A stretch of 64,000 bases of DNA from Embleya sp040605455 (GCF_040605455.1 NZ_JBEXCV010000007.1:56283-120282); one strand, 5' to 3'; positions 51,946-61,339 are shown, numbered from the stretch's first letter. Made by a program: numbers and translations. Notes: a model not told the origin generated them from the sequence alone.

Positions 51946-54162
51946 ATGACGAAACTTCCTGTTCGGGTGGCGCGGTGGAGCGCCGGGCACCCCTGGCGAG
52001 CCATCGCCGGCTGGGTTCTCTTTGTCGCGTTGTGCCTCGGCGGCGGCATGGCCGCCGGGACCAACGCGGCCACGGCCGACGACTTCCGGGTCGGCGAGGC
52101 CGGTCGCGGTGAGGCGATGGCCACCGAGGGTGGCCTGCAACAGCGACCGGTGGAGCGGGTGTTGATCACCGCGAAGGCCGGGGCGGGGGCGTTGGACGCG
52201 GGCGCCGCGAACGCCGCGGCCGGCGAGATCGTGGACCGGATGCGAAAGCTGCCCGAGGTGTTGTCCGTGGCCGCGCCGGTGCGCTCGGCGGACGGTACGG
52301 CGGTCCGGGTGGACGTCACCATGAAGGGCGCCGAGCTGGACGGGAAGAACCACGTCGACCCGCTGCTGGCGCAGACCGCGAAGGTGCGGGCCGGCTATCC
52401 CGGGCTGCGGATCGCGGAGAGCGGTGGTCCCTCGATCAGCAAGGACGTCCAGGGCCAGCGTGGCGAGGACCTCTCGCGCACCGAACTGATCGCACTGCCG
52501 ATCACCCTGATCACGCTGCTGATCGTGTTCCGCTCGGTGGCGATGGCCACCGTGCCGCTGCTGCTCGCACTGTCCGCGATCGCGGCGGCCATCGGGCTGT
52601 CGATGCTCGCATCGCACGTCTTCCCGGACGCCGGGGTCGGCACCAACGTCATTTTGCTGATCGGCCTGGCGGTCGGCGTCGACTACGCACTCTTCTATCT
52701 CAAGCGCGAACGCGAGGAACGGGCCCGGTCCGGCGGCCGGCTCGACACCCGAGCCCTGGTGGAACTGGCCGCGGCCACCTCCGGACACGCCGTCGTGGTG
52801 TCCGGGCTTGCGGTCGCCGCCTCCAGCGCCACCCTCTTCCTCGCGGACGACGTCATCTTCTCCTCGATCGCCACCGGCGCGATCCTGGTCAGCCTGGTCG
52901 CGGTGGTCGGCTCGCTGACCGTGTTGCCCGCGCTGCTGGTCAAGCTCGGTGTCCGGGCGGAGCGCCGCGCGGCCCGCCGGGCCGAGCGCGCGGCACAACG
53001 CGGCGAGACGCCGGCGGCCAAGTCGCGACGCACCGGCGCCGGTCGGCTCACCGCAGCCGTGCTGCGGATCACCAGCCGAAGCCCCGCCGCCACGCTCGCC
53101 GTCGCCGTGCTCGCCATGCTGGCCCTGACCGCCCCGCTCGCGAACCTCGAGCTGACCGACATCGGTCGGGAGACCTACTCCCGCGACCTGCCCGCGATGG
53201 ACACCTGGCACCGGCAGAACCAGGCGTTCCCGGAGCTGAAGGCGATGCACCAGATCGTGGTCCGGGCCGAAGCCGGTCGCGCCGACGACGTGGCGGGCGC
53301 CCTGCGCGAGTTGGAACGACGCGCGCACGCCGACCCGCAACTCGCCGGCCTCGCCGAGCTGCGCACGTCCCCCGACCGCCGGATCACCATGCTGGAGCTG
53401 CGGGTACCGCACTTCGTCAGCTCCGCCGTGGCGCAGGACTCGCTCGACCGGGTCCGCGAGGACCATGTGCCGGCCACCGTGGGCAGGCTGCCCGGCGTCG
53501 ACATCGCGGTGACCGGCGACGTGGCCCGGTACGCGGACTACCCCGAGCACCAGAAGGGGAAGTTGCCGCTGATCATCGCGACGCTGCTCCTGGTGACCTT
53601 CGTGATCACCGTATTCGCGTTCCGCTCCGTGGCCCTGGGCCTGGTCGGCGTGGTGTTGAACCTGCTCTCGGCCGGTGCCGCCCTCGGGCTGCTGGTCCTG
53701 GTCTTTCAGGGGACCTGGGCCGAAAGGCTGCTCGACTTCGACTCGACCGGTTCGATCGGCTCGCGGGTACCGCTGTTCCTGTTCGTGATCCTGTTCGGGC
53801 TGTCGATGGACTACCAGGTGTTCGTGATCAGTCGGATCCGGGAAGCCGCGCTGCGTGGAGCGTCGACCCGGCAGGCGGTACTCGACGGCATCGGCAGTTC
53901 GGCGGGCGTGGTGACCAGTGCCGCGTTCGTGATGGTCACCGTGTTCGCCAGTTTCATCGGCCTGCATCTGATCGAGATGAAGCAGTTCGGCTTCAGCCTC
54001 GCGGTGGCCGTACTCCTGGACGCGTTCGTGATCCGGATCATGATCCTGCCCGCCACCATGCTGCTGCTGGGTGAGCGCAGCTGGTGGCCGTCGATCGGGA
54101 TGCGCCGGGCCCGGGAGCAAAACCCCGCCGCCGTCGTGCACCCGGCCGCGAAAGTAGGCTGA
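51946..54162 (+). CDS. MMPL-family RND exporter
   Basis: A 738-aa transporter with the MMPL layout: TM1 (AIAGWVLFVALCLGGGMAAG), a ~150-residue loop, five TM segments with GLAVGVDYALFYLKREREE, then a linker rich in Arg/Ala, a second loop and TM set with LFGLSMDYQVFVISRIREAA. The paired GxxxDY motifs are the proton pathway of this family. The two-component pair immediately downstream (5 bp to the kinase ATG) is cotranscribed, so kinase and exporter form one response unit. Confidence 0.92.
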   Translation: MTKLPVRVARWSAGHPWRAIAGWVLFVALCLGGGMAAGTNAATADDFRVGEAGRGEAMATEGGLQQRPVERVLITAKAGAGALDAGAANAAAGEIVDRMRKLPEVLSVAAPVRSADGTAVRVDVTMKGAELDGKNHVDPLLAQTAKVRAGYPGLRIAESGGPSISKDVQGQRGEDLSRTELIALPITLITLLIVFRSVAMATVPLLLALSAIAAAIGLSMLASHVFPDAGVGTNVILLIGLAVGVDYALFYLKREREERARSGGRLDTRALVELAAATSGHAVVVSGLAVAASSATLFLADDVIFSSIATGAILVSLVAVVGSLTVLPALLVKLGVRAERRAARRAERAAQRGETPAAKSRRTGAGRLTAAVLRITSRSPAATLAVAVLAMLALTAPLANLELTDIGRETYSRDLPAMDTWHRQNQAFPELKAMHQIVVRAEAGRADDVAGALRELERRAHADPQLAGLAELRTSPDRRITMLELRVPHFVSSAVAQDSLDRVREDHVPATVGRLPGVDIAVTGDVARYADYPEHQKGKLPLIIATLLLVTFVITVFAFRSVALGLVGVVLNLLSAGAALGLLVLVFQGTWAERLLDFDSTGSIGSRVPLFLFVILFGLSMDYQVFVISRIREAALRGASTRQAVLDGIGSSAGVVTSAAFVMVTVFASFIGLHLIEMKQFGFSLAVAVLLDAFVIRIMILPATMLLLGERSWWPSIGMRRAREQNPAAVVHPAAKVG

Positions 54163-54167
54163 TCGGT

Positions 54168-55352
54168 ATGTCCGAACGGCCGCAGACCATCGACCGATTC
54201 CGGGCGTGGACGCCACACCGCTGGTACATCCTGTTCTGGGTGCTGCTGGGTCTGATCCCGATGGTCATCGCCGGGAAGGACGACCCGGGGGCGAGCAGGT
54301 ACGGGTCGATGGGGCTGCCGGTCGTTCTCGGCCTGTGCTACCTGATCACCCGGGTGTTTCCCAACAATCCGGTGCTGCGGCCGAGGGTCTTCCCGAGCGT
54401 GCTGATCGGCGGTCTGGGCGCGATGGCCTACACCCGCGACGGCGGTGCCACGGCCTACGTGGCGAGCCTCCCGCATTTCTGGTTCACGGCCGCGGCTCCC
54501 GGGTCCGCGATCGGGTACAGCGGCCTCGCCGCCGCCGCAACCGTGCTCGGCGGCGTCGCCCCGCAGGGCTGGAGCCCGGATCTGCTCACCGGCAATACCC
54601 TGGCGACCGTGATCGCCTACGCGGTGAGCGTGCCGCTCGGGCTGTCGATCCACCGGCTCGTCGGGCAGAGCGATGAGCGGATGCGCGTCCTGGGCAGCGA
54701 ACTGGCCAGTGCCCAGCAGCGGTTAGCCGAGGCCAATCAGCGCCGGGGCGCGGCGGAGGAGCGGGAGAGGCTGGCCCGGGAGATCCACGACACCCTCGCC
54801 CAGGGGTTCGCGTCCATCATCGTGCCGGCCGAGGCGGCGCGTTCGGGCATTGCGGCCGACCCCGCGACCAGTGGTCGGCAGTGGCTCTCGATCGAGCACA
54901 CCGCCCGGGAAAACCTGGCCGAGGCCCGGGTGCTGCTCGGCTCGGCCCCGCAGAGCGGCGTGGTCCCCGGGTCGGTCGCCCGGGCCCTGCGCCGCACCCT
55001 GGACCGGTTCGTCGAGGACACCGGGATCACCGTGGACGCGGAACTGCCCGACGTCGAATGCGACCAGCAGACCCGGATCGCGCTGCTGCGCTGCACCCAG
55101 GAGTCGCTGGCGAATGTACGCAAGCACGCGGGCGCCGGCACGGTCGGTGTCGTGCTCGCCCGGCATGCCCACGGCGTCGAACTGGAGATCACCGACGACG
55201 GCCGAGGGTTCGTGGTCGATCGGGCCTGCGGCTTCGGTCTCGACGGCATGCGCAGACGACTGGCCGAACTGGGCGGCGAGTTCACCGTCACCAGCTCGCT
55301 CGGTGACGGCACCCGGGTCCTGGCGATGATTCCCACCGATGGTCAGGAGTGA
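54168..55352 (+). CDS. NarL-type sensor histidine kinase
   Basis: The 394-aa kinase has four to five hydrophobic segments (residues ~20-175) without a large outer domain, a short coiled coil (ELASAQQRLAEANQRRGA), the HisKA_3 box with His207 in LAREIHDTLAQGFASI, and an ATPase domain with the N-box in CTQESLANVRKHAGA and DDGRGF. It likely senses a signal in the membrane. GTGA overlap or close spacing links it to the regulator that follows. Confidence 0.92.
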   Translation: MSERPQTIDRFRAWTPHRWYILFWVLLGLIPMVIAGKDDPGASRYGSMGLPVVLGLCYLITRVFPNNPVLRPRVFPSVLIGGLGAMAYTRDGGATAYVASLPHFWFTAAAPGSAIGYSGLAAAATVLGGVAPQGWSPDLLTGNTLATVIAYAVSVPLGLSIHRLVGQSDERMRVLGSELASAQQRLAEANQRRGAAEERERLAREIHDTLAQGFASIIVPAEAARSGIAADPATSGRQWLSIEHTARENLAEARVLLGSAPQSGVVPGSVARALRRTLDRFVEDTGITVDAELPDVECDQQTRIALLRCTQESLANVRKHAGAGTVGVVLARHAHGVELEITDDGRGFVVDRACGFGLDGMRRRLAELGGEFTVTSSLGDGTRVLAMIPTDGQE

Positions 55353-55357
55353 AGGAC

Positions 55358-56014
55358 ATGACACAGGACACGCTGCGCGTCGTCGTGGTGGACGACCACT
55401 CGGTGATGCGGGCCGGGGTGGTTGCGCTGTTGGCCTCGGAGCCCACCATCGAGATCGTCGGCGAGGCGGGCGACGGCCTCGCCGCCATCGAACTGGTCGA
55501 GCGGCTGGAGCCCGATGTGGCGCTGATCGACCTGCGGATGCCGGTCCTGGACGGGGTGGCCGCCACCGCTCGGATCGTTGGTCTCGGCAGCCGGACCCGG
55601 GTGTTGATCGTGACCACATACGACACCGACGTCGAAATCGAGCGTGCAGTCGAGGCCGGCGCGATCGGCTACCTGCTCAAGGACACCACCCGCGAGCAAC
55701 TCGTGGAGGCCATTCGCTCGGCGGCCCGGGGCCAGACCGTGCCGGCCCCGAGGGTGGCCGAGCGGCTGGTCGCCCGGATGCGCCGGCCCGCCCCGGTGGT
55801 GTTGACCACACGCGAGGTGCAGGTGCTCGACGCGGTGGCCGACGGGCTCTCCAACGCGGACATCGGCAAGCGGCTGGTGATCGCCGAGGCGACGGTGAAG
55901 ACGCATCTGCTGCGCGTCTTCGCCAAGCTCGATGTCAGCGACCGCACGCACGCGGTGGTCACCGCGATCGAGAGCGGCCTGCTGTCGCGGTCCGGCGACG
56001 GAATACGCGACTGA
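55358..56014 (+). CDS. NarL/LuxR-family response regulator
   Basis: A 218-aa regulator: receiver domain with VVVVDDHSVMRAGVVALL, phosphoacceptor Asp58 in VALIDLRMP, Lys in GYLLKDTTREQL, and a C-terminal LuxR HTH (LTTREVQVLDAVADGLSNAD, then EATVKTHLLRVFAKLDV). ATG 55358 has GGAG eight bases upstream; a GTG at 55349 would overlap the kinase stop. Its first target is probably the MMPL operon. Confidence 0.93.
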   Translation: MTQDTLRVVVVDDHSVMRAGVVALLASEPTIEIVGEAGDGLAAIELVERLEPDVALIDLRMPVLDGVAATARIVGLGSRTRVLIVTTYDTDVEIERAVEAGAIGYLLKDTTREQLVEAIRSAARGQTVPAPRVAERLVARMRRPAPVVLTTREVQVLDAVADGLSNADIGKRLVIAEATVKTHLLRVFAKLDVSDRTHAVVTAIESGLLSRSGDGIRD

Positions 56015-57014
56015 ACCCGGGTGAAAAAGTGCGGTATCCCAACATTTCCCGAACCGGGTGTCCGGGCGCGCACGGCATACCCGGCGACCCCCGACGAGCC
56101 GGGTGGGCCTCGATCCGCGCCGGAGTACACATTCGCCCGTATCGGGGCACATCGGACTGCGAAAGAGCGCTCCTATATATAGGGGTGCGACGGCGCGATT
56201 TTCGGCGCGCGGAATCTGCTTTCCCGGCGCCACGCATCGTGATATCGGCGCGCTTTCCGGGGGTCCGGGCTTCCGGAGGATCGCGTTCCGCGTCGGTGTC
56301 CGTCGAAAGGGGGCGTGAATAGTTCCACGCGCGGGTGAAAGTGGCGTGGGTCACAGTTCCCGATGTGGCCCGGATCGCATTCGGCATACTTTTCCGGCCG
56401 GTGGCGGAGTGCTCTCGCAGGGTGAATACGCGCAGGCCGGGAAGGGTCTGCCGGGCCATGGCCGGCCGGTTATACCCGGTGCCCGCGCGGACTGCCATCG
56501 GCAGAATTGTGATGCCGCTCACGCGGGACGCGTAAGCCGGACATAAAGGCATTTAAAGCCCGGCTGGAATGCGACTTTCGCCCCGTCGGACCGCGTGATT
56601 GCCCGGTCGCCTTCGGTGAGGATTCGACAATGTGTCACAGATCCACTGCGGACCGTGTATGAGTGGGGGCTAAAAGGGGCAAAACGTTCCCAGGTTTGGG
56701 CCCCGGTAAACGCGAATCCGGCCCGGAAGGCCGTCCCGCAGGGTGCGCCGGGCATTTCTAATACCTATCCTGACCTGCATAAATGCCCGAGCGGGTTGAT
56801 AAGGGCCGGATAACCTGTTTATGGTCCTGGCGATGTGCAAATCGCACCTCCTGGGTTCCCGCCGGCACGGCATGGCGGAACTCGCGGTCTGGGAGGGCCG
56901 CGGGGTTGCGGCATCGGACATCACGTCCTGGACGTGACCGTTCGGTTCCGGGCGGGGGTGATCCGCGAGGATCGCGCCGGTCCATCCGCCCCAGGGGAAT
57001 TCCGAGAGGAATGT
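56015..57014. other. 1-kb non-coding region upstream of the Rpf-like gene
   Basis: No frame here has a convincing start, bias or homology. The sequence is locally AT-richer than the genes and has many TTCCCG/GGGTGAAA-like words and a perfect palindrome at 56,172. In other Streptomyces, Rpf and cell-wall hydrolase genes have long leaders with c-di-AMP (ydaO-type) riboswitches; I could not assemble that motif here with confidence. Confidence 0.5.
56172..56183. promoter_or_regulatory. AT-rich palindrome in the long leader region
   Basis: CCTATATATAGG is a perfect 12-bp palindrome, striking in DNA of this GC content. It may be a promoter element or operator; no protein consensus is assigned. Confidence 0.3.
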
Positions 57015-57764
57015 ATGTCTCTCCGCAACGCTTTCGGTCGCACCAACACGCACCGCGGCATGGGTCGTACCCAGCGCCGTCTGCGCACCGCGACCATCGT
57101 CGGCGTCGTCGCCGCCACCCCGCTCGTCGGGCTCGCGACCGCGACCTCGGCCGGCGCTGCCACGACTTCCACGTGGGACAAGGTCGCCCAGTGCGAGAGC
57201 GGCGGCAACTGGTCCATCAACACCGGCAACGGCTTCTACGGCGGTCTGCAGTTCACGCAGAGCACGTGGCGCGCCAACGGCGGTACCGGCAGCCCGCAGA
57301 ACGCCTCGAAGGCCGAGCAGATCCGGGTCGCCGAGAACGTGCTCAAGTCCCAGGGCCCGGGCGCCTGGCCGGTGTGCTCGGTCAAGGCCGGTCTGACCCG
57401 CGGTGGCGGCAGCCCGTCCACCGACGCCGGCAGCACCACCCCCAAGAAGGCGACGACTCCGAAGAAGGAGTCGACCTCCAAGAGCAGCACTCCCAAGAGC
57501 ACCACCCCCAAGAAGGTCGCCGTCGCGCCCCAGAGCGAGACGCCGAAGAAGGCCGCTCCGGCGAGCAAGCCCGCCGCAGCTCCGGTCGCCGAGACCGCGT
57601 CGACCGCCGGCAACTACGTGGTCAAGCCCGGTGACACGCTCAGCGGCATCGCCGCGGCGAACAACGTGGGCGGCGGCTGGCAGGCGCTGTACGCGAAGAA
57701 CCAGGGCGTGGTCGGTACCAACCCCGACCTGATCCTCCCGGGCCAGCAGCTGGTCCTGCGCTAG
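57015..57764 (+). CDS. Secreted Rpf-like transglycosylase with LysM domain
   Basis: The 249-aa protein has a signal peptide ending SAGA, then a resuscitation-promoting-factor-like transglycosylase domain (TSTWDKVAQCESGGNWSINT, GNGFYGGLQFTQSTW) with the catalytic Glu in QCESGG and the two cysteines of the fold. A linker of ~80 residues is built of TTPKK-like repeats. A C-terminal LysM domain (YVVKPGDTLSGIAAANNV) holds it on peptidoglycan. It cleaves wall glycan, in Streptomyces important for spore germination. ATG follows GAGAGGA. Confidence 0.94.
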   Translation: MSLRNAFGRTNTHRGMGRTQRRLRTATIVGVVAATPLVGLATATSAGAATTSTWDKVAQCESGGNWSINTGNGFYGGLQFTQSTWRANGGTGSPQNASKAEQIRVAENVLKSQGPGAWPVCSVKAGLTRGGGSPSTDAGSTTPKKATTPKKESTSKSSTPKSTTPKKVAVAPQSETPKKAAPASKPAAAPVAETASTAGNYVVKPGDTLSGIAAANNVGGGWQALYAKNQGVVGTNPDLILPGQQLVLR

Positions 57765-58078
57765 AACGCCCCGGGGCCGGTCCGGTCCCGAGTGTTCGGC
57801 GTGCGCCGTGTGGTGCCCACGACGCGGTGCACGGCGTCGAGTGAGTGGTGCGTGGAACAAGCAGTGCCCGCAGGCGAGTCCTGCGCGTTCGGTCGAGGGC
57901 GGCCGTATCTCCTGTGTGAACACCGGGAGATGCGGTCGCCTTCGGCCGTTTCATGCGGTTTGGTCGGTGTGGTGCTTCTTCGGCCGCAGCGACGAACGGC
58001 AGTACCACGACGTGCCGTGGAGGGGACGGGGCGTCGCGAGGGGCCCACGGGCATCTCGACCGGCCCGGGGTTGCACCG
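57765..58078. other. Intergenic stretch after the Rpf-like gene
   Basis: About 310 bases without a supported gene. The GC-rich start may include the transcription end of the Rpf-like gene, but no clean hairpin was found. Confidence 0.4.
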
Positions 58079-58255
58079 TCAGGTGTGGCCCGGGCCGAGC
58101 TGTCTCGCGGCCGCCTCGGCGGCGCACAGCGACTCCAGGCGGCGGGCGATCGAGGCCGCGCGCTCGATCAGCAGCCGGGCACGTTCGTGCTCGGCCTCGC
58201 TCCACTCGCCGGGGTCCGCGCGATGTCCGCCCGGATGATGACCGTTGTTGCCCAT
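58079..58255 (-). CDS. Small helical protein, 58 aa
   Basis: A short frame encodes a protein starting MGNNGHHPGGHRADPGEWSE, then a charged amphipathic helix (AEHERARLLIERAARSIARR) and an Ala-rich end. Third-position GC bias is strong over the whole length, and GTGGGAA is upstream of the ATG, a modest ribosome binding site. It has no recognised family; the helix could form a coiled coil. It is divergent from the TerD–vWA gene. Confidence 0.5.
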   Translation of the reverse strand: MGNNGHHPGGHRADPGEWSEAEHERARLLIERAASIARRLESLCAAEAAARQLGPGHT

Positions 58256-58392
58256 AACCGCTTGGTTCCCACCGGATGGGGGCGATCATTCACGATGTGA
58301 TGGTCCATCACCCGTGATGCCGATCACGTCCGTCTTCCGGTCGCCGCCCACACCTCTGCGGCAGGTGGTCGATTCGGGCCACACTGACGACC

Positions 58393-59799
58393 ATGACGAC
58401 TCTGATCGCCGGGGCCAATGTCCCGGTTCCCACGGGCCCGCTGACCCTGGTGATCCGCCGCGCGGCGGACGCGCCTACCGCGGACGTCTCGGCGCTGCTG
58501 CTCGGATCGCACGGCAAGGTGCGCTCGGACGAGGACTTCGTGTTCTACAACCAACCGGCCGCGGCCGGCGGTGCGGTGCGCCACATCGGCCCGGCGGCAG
58601 GCGGCGAGGCGGTCACGGTGGACTTGGCCGTGCTGCCCGCCGACGTGGATCGGGTGGTGCTGGCCGCATCGGTGCACGAGGGCACGTTCGCCGGGGTGGG
58701 CGGCCTCGCGCTGGCGGTCCTGGACGCCTCGGGCACCGACGTGGCGACGTTCGCCGTCGAGGCCGCCGGTAGCGAGACGGTGATGGTGCTCGGCGAGTTG
58801 TATCGGCGCCAGGGCGGCTGGAAGTTGCGCGCGATCGGACAGGGCTACGACACCGGGCTGGCCGGACTCGCGAGCGACTACGGCGTGGATGTCGGCGAGG
58901 ACGACGAGGTGCCGGCCGAGGACGACGCCGCACGGCCCGCCGGGACGCTGCCCGTCGCGCCGGTGGGCGCGACGCCCGGGTGGGCGCCGCCGCCGTACAG
59001 CGACGAGCCGACGATGCGGCTGCCCGCGCCCTCGGAGGACCCGCAACTGGCCGGGCTGCCGCCGGAGGTGGGCGCGCGGATCTCGCTGCGCAAGGAGGCG
59101 GTGCGGATCACGCTGGAGAAGAAGGGCCTGCGCGAGGTGCGCGCCCGGGTGGCGATCGTGCTGGATCGCTCCGGGTCGATGCGGGAGCTGTACGGAAACG
59201 GCGCGGTGGGGCGCCTGGTCGAGCGGATGGCACCGATCGCGGCCCGGCTCGACGACGACGGCGAGTTGGACGCGTGGATCTTCGCCGACGAGTTCGCGCC
59301 GCTGGACCCGGTCCGGATCCCCGAACTGCCACGCTGGATCGCGGACAACGTGTACATCGACGGGCGCAACAACCGGCCGCAGTCGCCGCCGCTGCCGGGC
59401 GGTGCGCAGCGGGTGCCCGACCACCTGGCCGGCGTGTTCGGCGGAAACAACGAACCGGCGGTGATCGAGGACATCATCGCGCGCTACCGGCGTGAGCCGG
59501 GGGCGCCGGTCCTGGTGCTGTTCTACTCGGACGGCGGCGTCAACCGCAGCAAGCAGATCCAGCGTCTGCTGACCGATGCGGCCGGGCTGCCGATCTTCTG
59601 GCAGTTCGTCGGTCTGGGTCGGTCGAACTACGGGATCCTGGAGCGCATCGACACGATGCCCGGCCGACTGGTGGACAACGCCGGCTTCTTCCAGGTCGAC
59701 GACATCGACCGGATCTCCGACGTCGAGCTGTACGAGCGGATCCTGGCCGAGTTCCCGCAGTGGTTGACCGCGGCGCGGGCAGCGGGCGTCGTGCGCTGA
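58393..59799 (+). CDS. TerD-like / vWA-domain fusion protein
   Basis: A 468-aa cytosolic protein. Residues ~1-165 have the TerD pattern (ADVSALLLGSHGKVRSDEDF, then VFYNQP and VLPADVDRVVLAASVHEG). A Pro-rich linker follows, and the C-terminal ~240 residues are a von Willebrand A domain with the MIDAS motif VLDRSGSMRELY and a later LVLFYSDGG. Both domains bind metals, Ca2+ in TerD proteins. Such fusions belong to the tellurite/chemical-stress and phage-response Ter network. No other ter gene is adjacent. Function is inferred from domains only. Confidence 0.88.
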   Translation: MTTLIAGANVPVPTGPLTLVIRRAADAPTADVSALLLGSHGKVRSDEDFVFYNQPAAAGGAVRHIGPAAGGEAVTVDLAVLPADVDRVVLAASVHEGTFAGVGGLALAVLDASGTDVATFAVEAAGSETVMVLGELYRRQGGWKLRAIGQGYDTGLAGLASDYGVDVGEDDEVPAEDDAARPAGTLPVAPVGATPGWAPPPYSDEPTMRLPAPSEDPQLAGLPPEVGARISLRKEAVRITLEKKGLREVRARVAIVLDRSGSMRELYGNGAVGRLVERMAPIAARLDDDGELDAWIFADEFAPLDPVRIPELPRWIADNVYIDGRNNRPQSPPLPGGAQRVPDHLAGVFGGNNEPAVIEDIIARYRREPGAPVLVLFYSDGGVNRSKQIQRLLTDAAGLPIFWQFVGLGRSNYGILERIDTMPGRLVDNAGFFQVDDIDRISDVELYERILAEFPQWLTAARAAGVVR

Positions 59800-59945
59800 T
59801 CCGGCACCCGCGCGCTCCGCGCCCACGACTCGTGCGCCCGAGGTGATTGGGGGCTGACGCGACGTTACCGCGACGGTCACAATGGGACATTGCGCCGTGC
59901 TTTTGCGTCGCGTCGTCGCGCAGCCTGGGTACGGGGAGGGATTTC

Positions 59946-60836
59946 ATGCCGGTATCGGGCGAATTTGCCGATTGGGCCACAGAACTGACGGTGCGTCATA
60001 TTCCGGTGCCGGTACGGCGGGCGACCGGTCGGCGGATCCTGACCGCGATCGCGGGCGGGGTCGGCGCGGCGCGGGTCGGGCTGGTGGACCCGGCCGTGCA
60101 CGTGGCGGTCGGGATCGGCGGCCCGCCCGAGGCCGAGCTCATCGGGCACGCCGCGGGCCGACTCGCGGCTCCCGCCGCCGCGCTCGCGAACGGCATGCTG
60201 ATCGGCGCGGCGCGGTCCGACCCCGAGGGTGTGGGCGCGGCGATGGCCGTGGTGCTGCCGGTCGCGTTGGCGGTCGGCCAGGAGGTCAAGGCGCGCGGCG
60301 ACGAGGTGCTGGTCGCGGTGATCGCCGGGCACGAACTGGCCTGCAGATTGGCCGCCCCGGACGGCTCGCGCTCGGTCGGGGTGCTCGGCGGCGCGTTGGC
60401 GGCGGCCCGGCTGATGACGCTGGACCGGGACCGGGTCCGCGACGCGGTGGGCATCGCGGGAGGGTTCGTGGGCGAGCCGATCGGCACCGGTGGCACAGTC
60501 GGGCTCGCCGGTGGGATCGCGGCCGGCAACGCGATCATCGCCGCACGGCTGGCCGCCTCCGGCGCGAGCGGGCCGGCCTGCGGGCTCGACGAGTTGTGCC
60601 GTTCGTGGCGCCTGCGGCGGGAAACGGTTGTGGCCGGACTCGGCGCGGAGTGGGCCTGCGAGGCACACCGCGCGGCCACGGTGAGCGACTACCAGTTCGA
60701 CCTGGAGACCTGCGCACGCCTCGGCGGCAGCCGCCGCGACGCCCGGGCCCTGGTCGCCGAGGTCCGCGCCCTGGCCTTCGCCCCGTCCCTGGACTCGATC
60801 CTCGCCCTGACGGTAAAGGTCGCGGCGGGCACGTGA
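59946..60836 (+). CDS. MmgE/PrpD N-terminal-domain protein, short form
   Basis: The 296-aa protein starts FADWATELTVRHIPVPVRRA, the typical MmgE/PrpD beginning, and carries the helical core (GMLIGAARSDPEGVGAAMAV, then AVIAGHELACRLAA). Full-length 2-methylcitrate dehydratase-type enzymes have ~450 residues with a second domain; that domain is missing here, so catalysis in the usual way is doubtful. GGGAGGG precedes the ATG. Confidence 0.68.
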   Translation: MPVSGEFADWATELTVRHIPVPVRRATGRRILTAIAGGVGAARVGLVDPAVHVAVGIGGPPEAELIGHAAGRLAAPAAALANGMLIGAARSDPEGVGAAMAVVLPVALAVGQEVKARGDEVLVAVIAGHELACRLAAPDGSRSVGVLGGALAAARLMTLDRDRVRDAVGIAGGFVGEPIGTGGTVGLAGGIAAGNAIIAARLAASGASGPACGLDELCRSWRLRRETVVAGLGAEWACEAHRAATVSDYQFDLETCARLGGSRRDARALVAEVRALAFAPSLDSILALTVKVAAGT

Positions 60837-61030
60837 GATCGGCCCGGTCGAATCGACCGCATCCGGCGGCGGGAGCGGAGGCGAAGGCGAGCAACGAGTG
60901 CGTCGAGGCCCCGTGGCCGACGGAGCGGCCATTCGGGACAGCAAGGACCACGAGGCCGGCATCATCCGCGCCGGTCAAAGGACTTGGTCGACGCTCCCGG
61001 CGGAACCGAGGCGCACCTGAGCAACGACGA

Positions 61031-61060
61031 AAGCCGCCCTGCCCGAAGGCGAGGCGGCTT
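61031..61060 (+). terminator. Hairpin terminator downstream of the PrpD-like gene
   Basis: AAGCCGCC pairs with GGCGGCTT with an inner GCC/GGC pair, followed by CTTCTTCGTG. It lies ~195 bp after the stop. The rest of the 60,837-61,266 spacer holds nothing recognisable besides this and the next hairpin. Confidence 0.6.
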
Positions 61061-61219
61061 CTTCGTGTCGTCGCACTTCCACGGCTCCGGCCGTGGCACC
61101 ACCCGGTTCCGGACGAGGACGTTGCCGCCACGCGGGCGGCCCTGAAGCAACTCGGGGACAGCCCGGGCCGGGGCAGGCCACTGCTGTACTTCGCTGCCGG
61201 CAGACCCTGGAAAACGAAT

Positions 61220-61257
61220 CAGGGCCCCTTTTCCGAATCCACCGGAAAGGGGCCCTG
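61220..61257 (-). terminator. Terminator of tRNA-Arg
   Basis: CAGGGCCCCTTTTCCG pairs with CGGAAAGGGGCCCTG, 15 bp with one bulge, and lies just after the 3' end of the minus-strand tRNA-Arg, followed on that strand by ATTCGTTTTCC. Confidence 0.75.
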
Positions 61258-61266
61258 ACCTGCATG

Positions 61267-61339
61267 TGCGCTCGGCAGGATTCGAACCTGCAACCTTCTG
61301 ATCCGTAGTCAGATGCTCTATCCGTTGAGCTACGAGCGC
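61267..61339 (-). tRNA. tRNA-Arg(ACG)
   Basis: The acceptor GCGCTCG pairs with CGAGCGC; the anticodon loop CTACGGA gives anticodon ACG; the T-arm carries GGTTCGAATCC. The length is 73 nt without encoded CCA. A strong hairpin follows. Confidence 0.96.

Noticed and set aside
56800..57014. A ydaO-type c-di-AMP riboswitch before the Rpf-like gene
   Set aside because: The conserved GGGGAACC and GGGGUGAAUCC-like blocks could not be placed with confidence; left as a testable idea.
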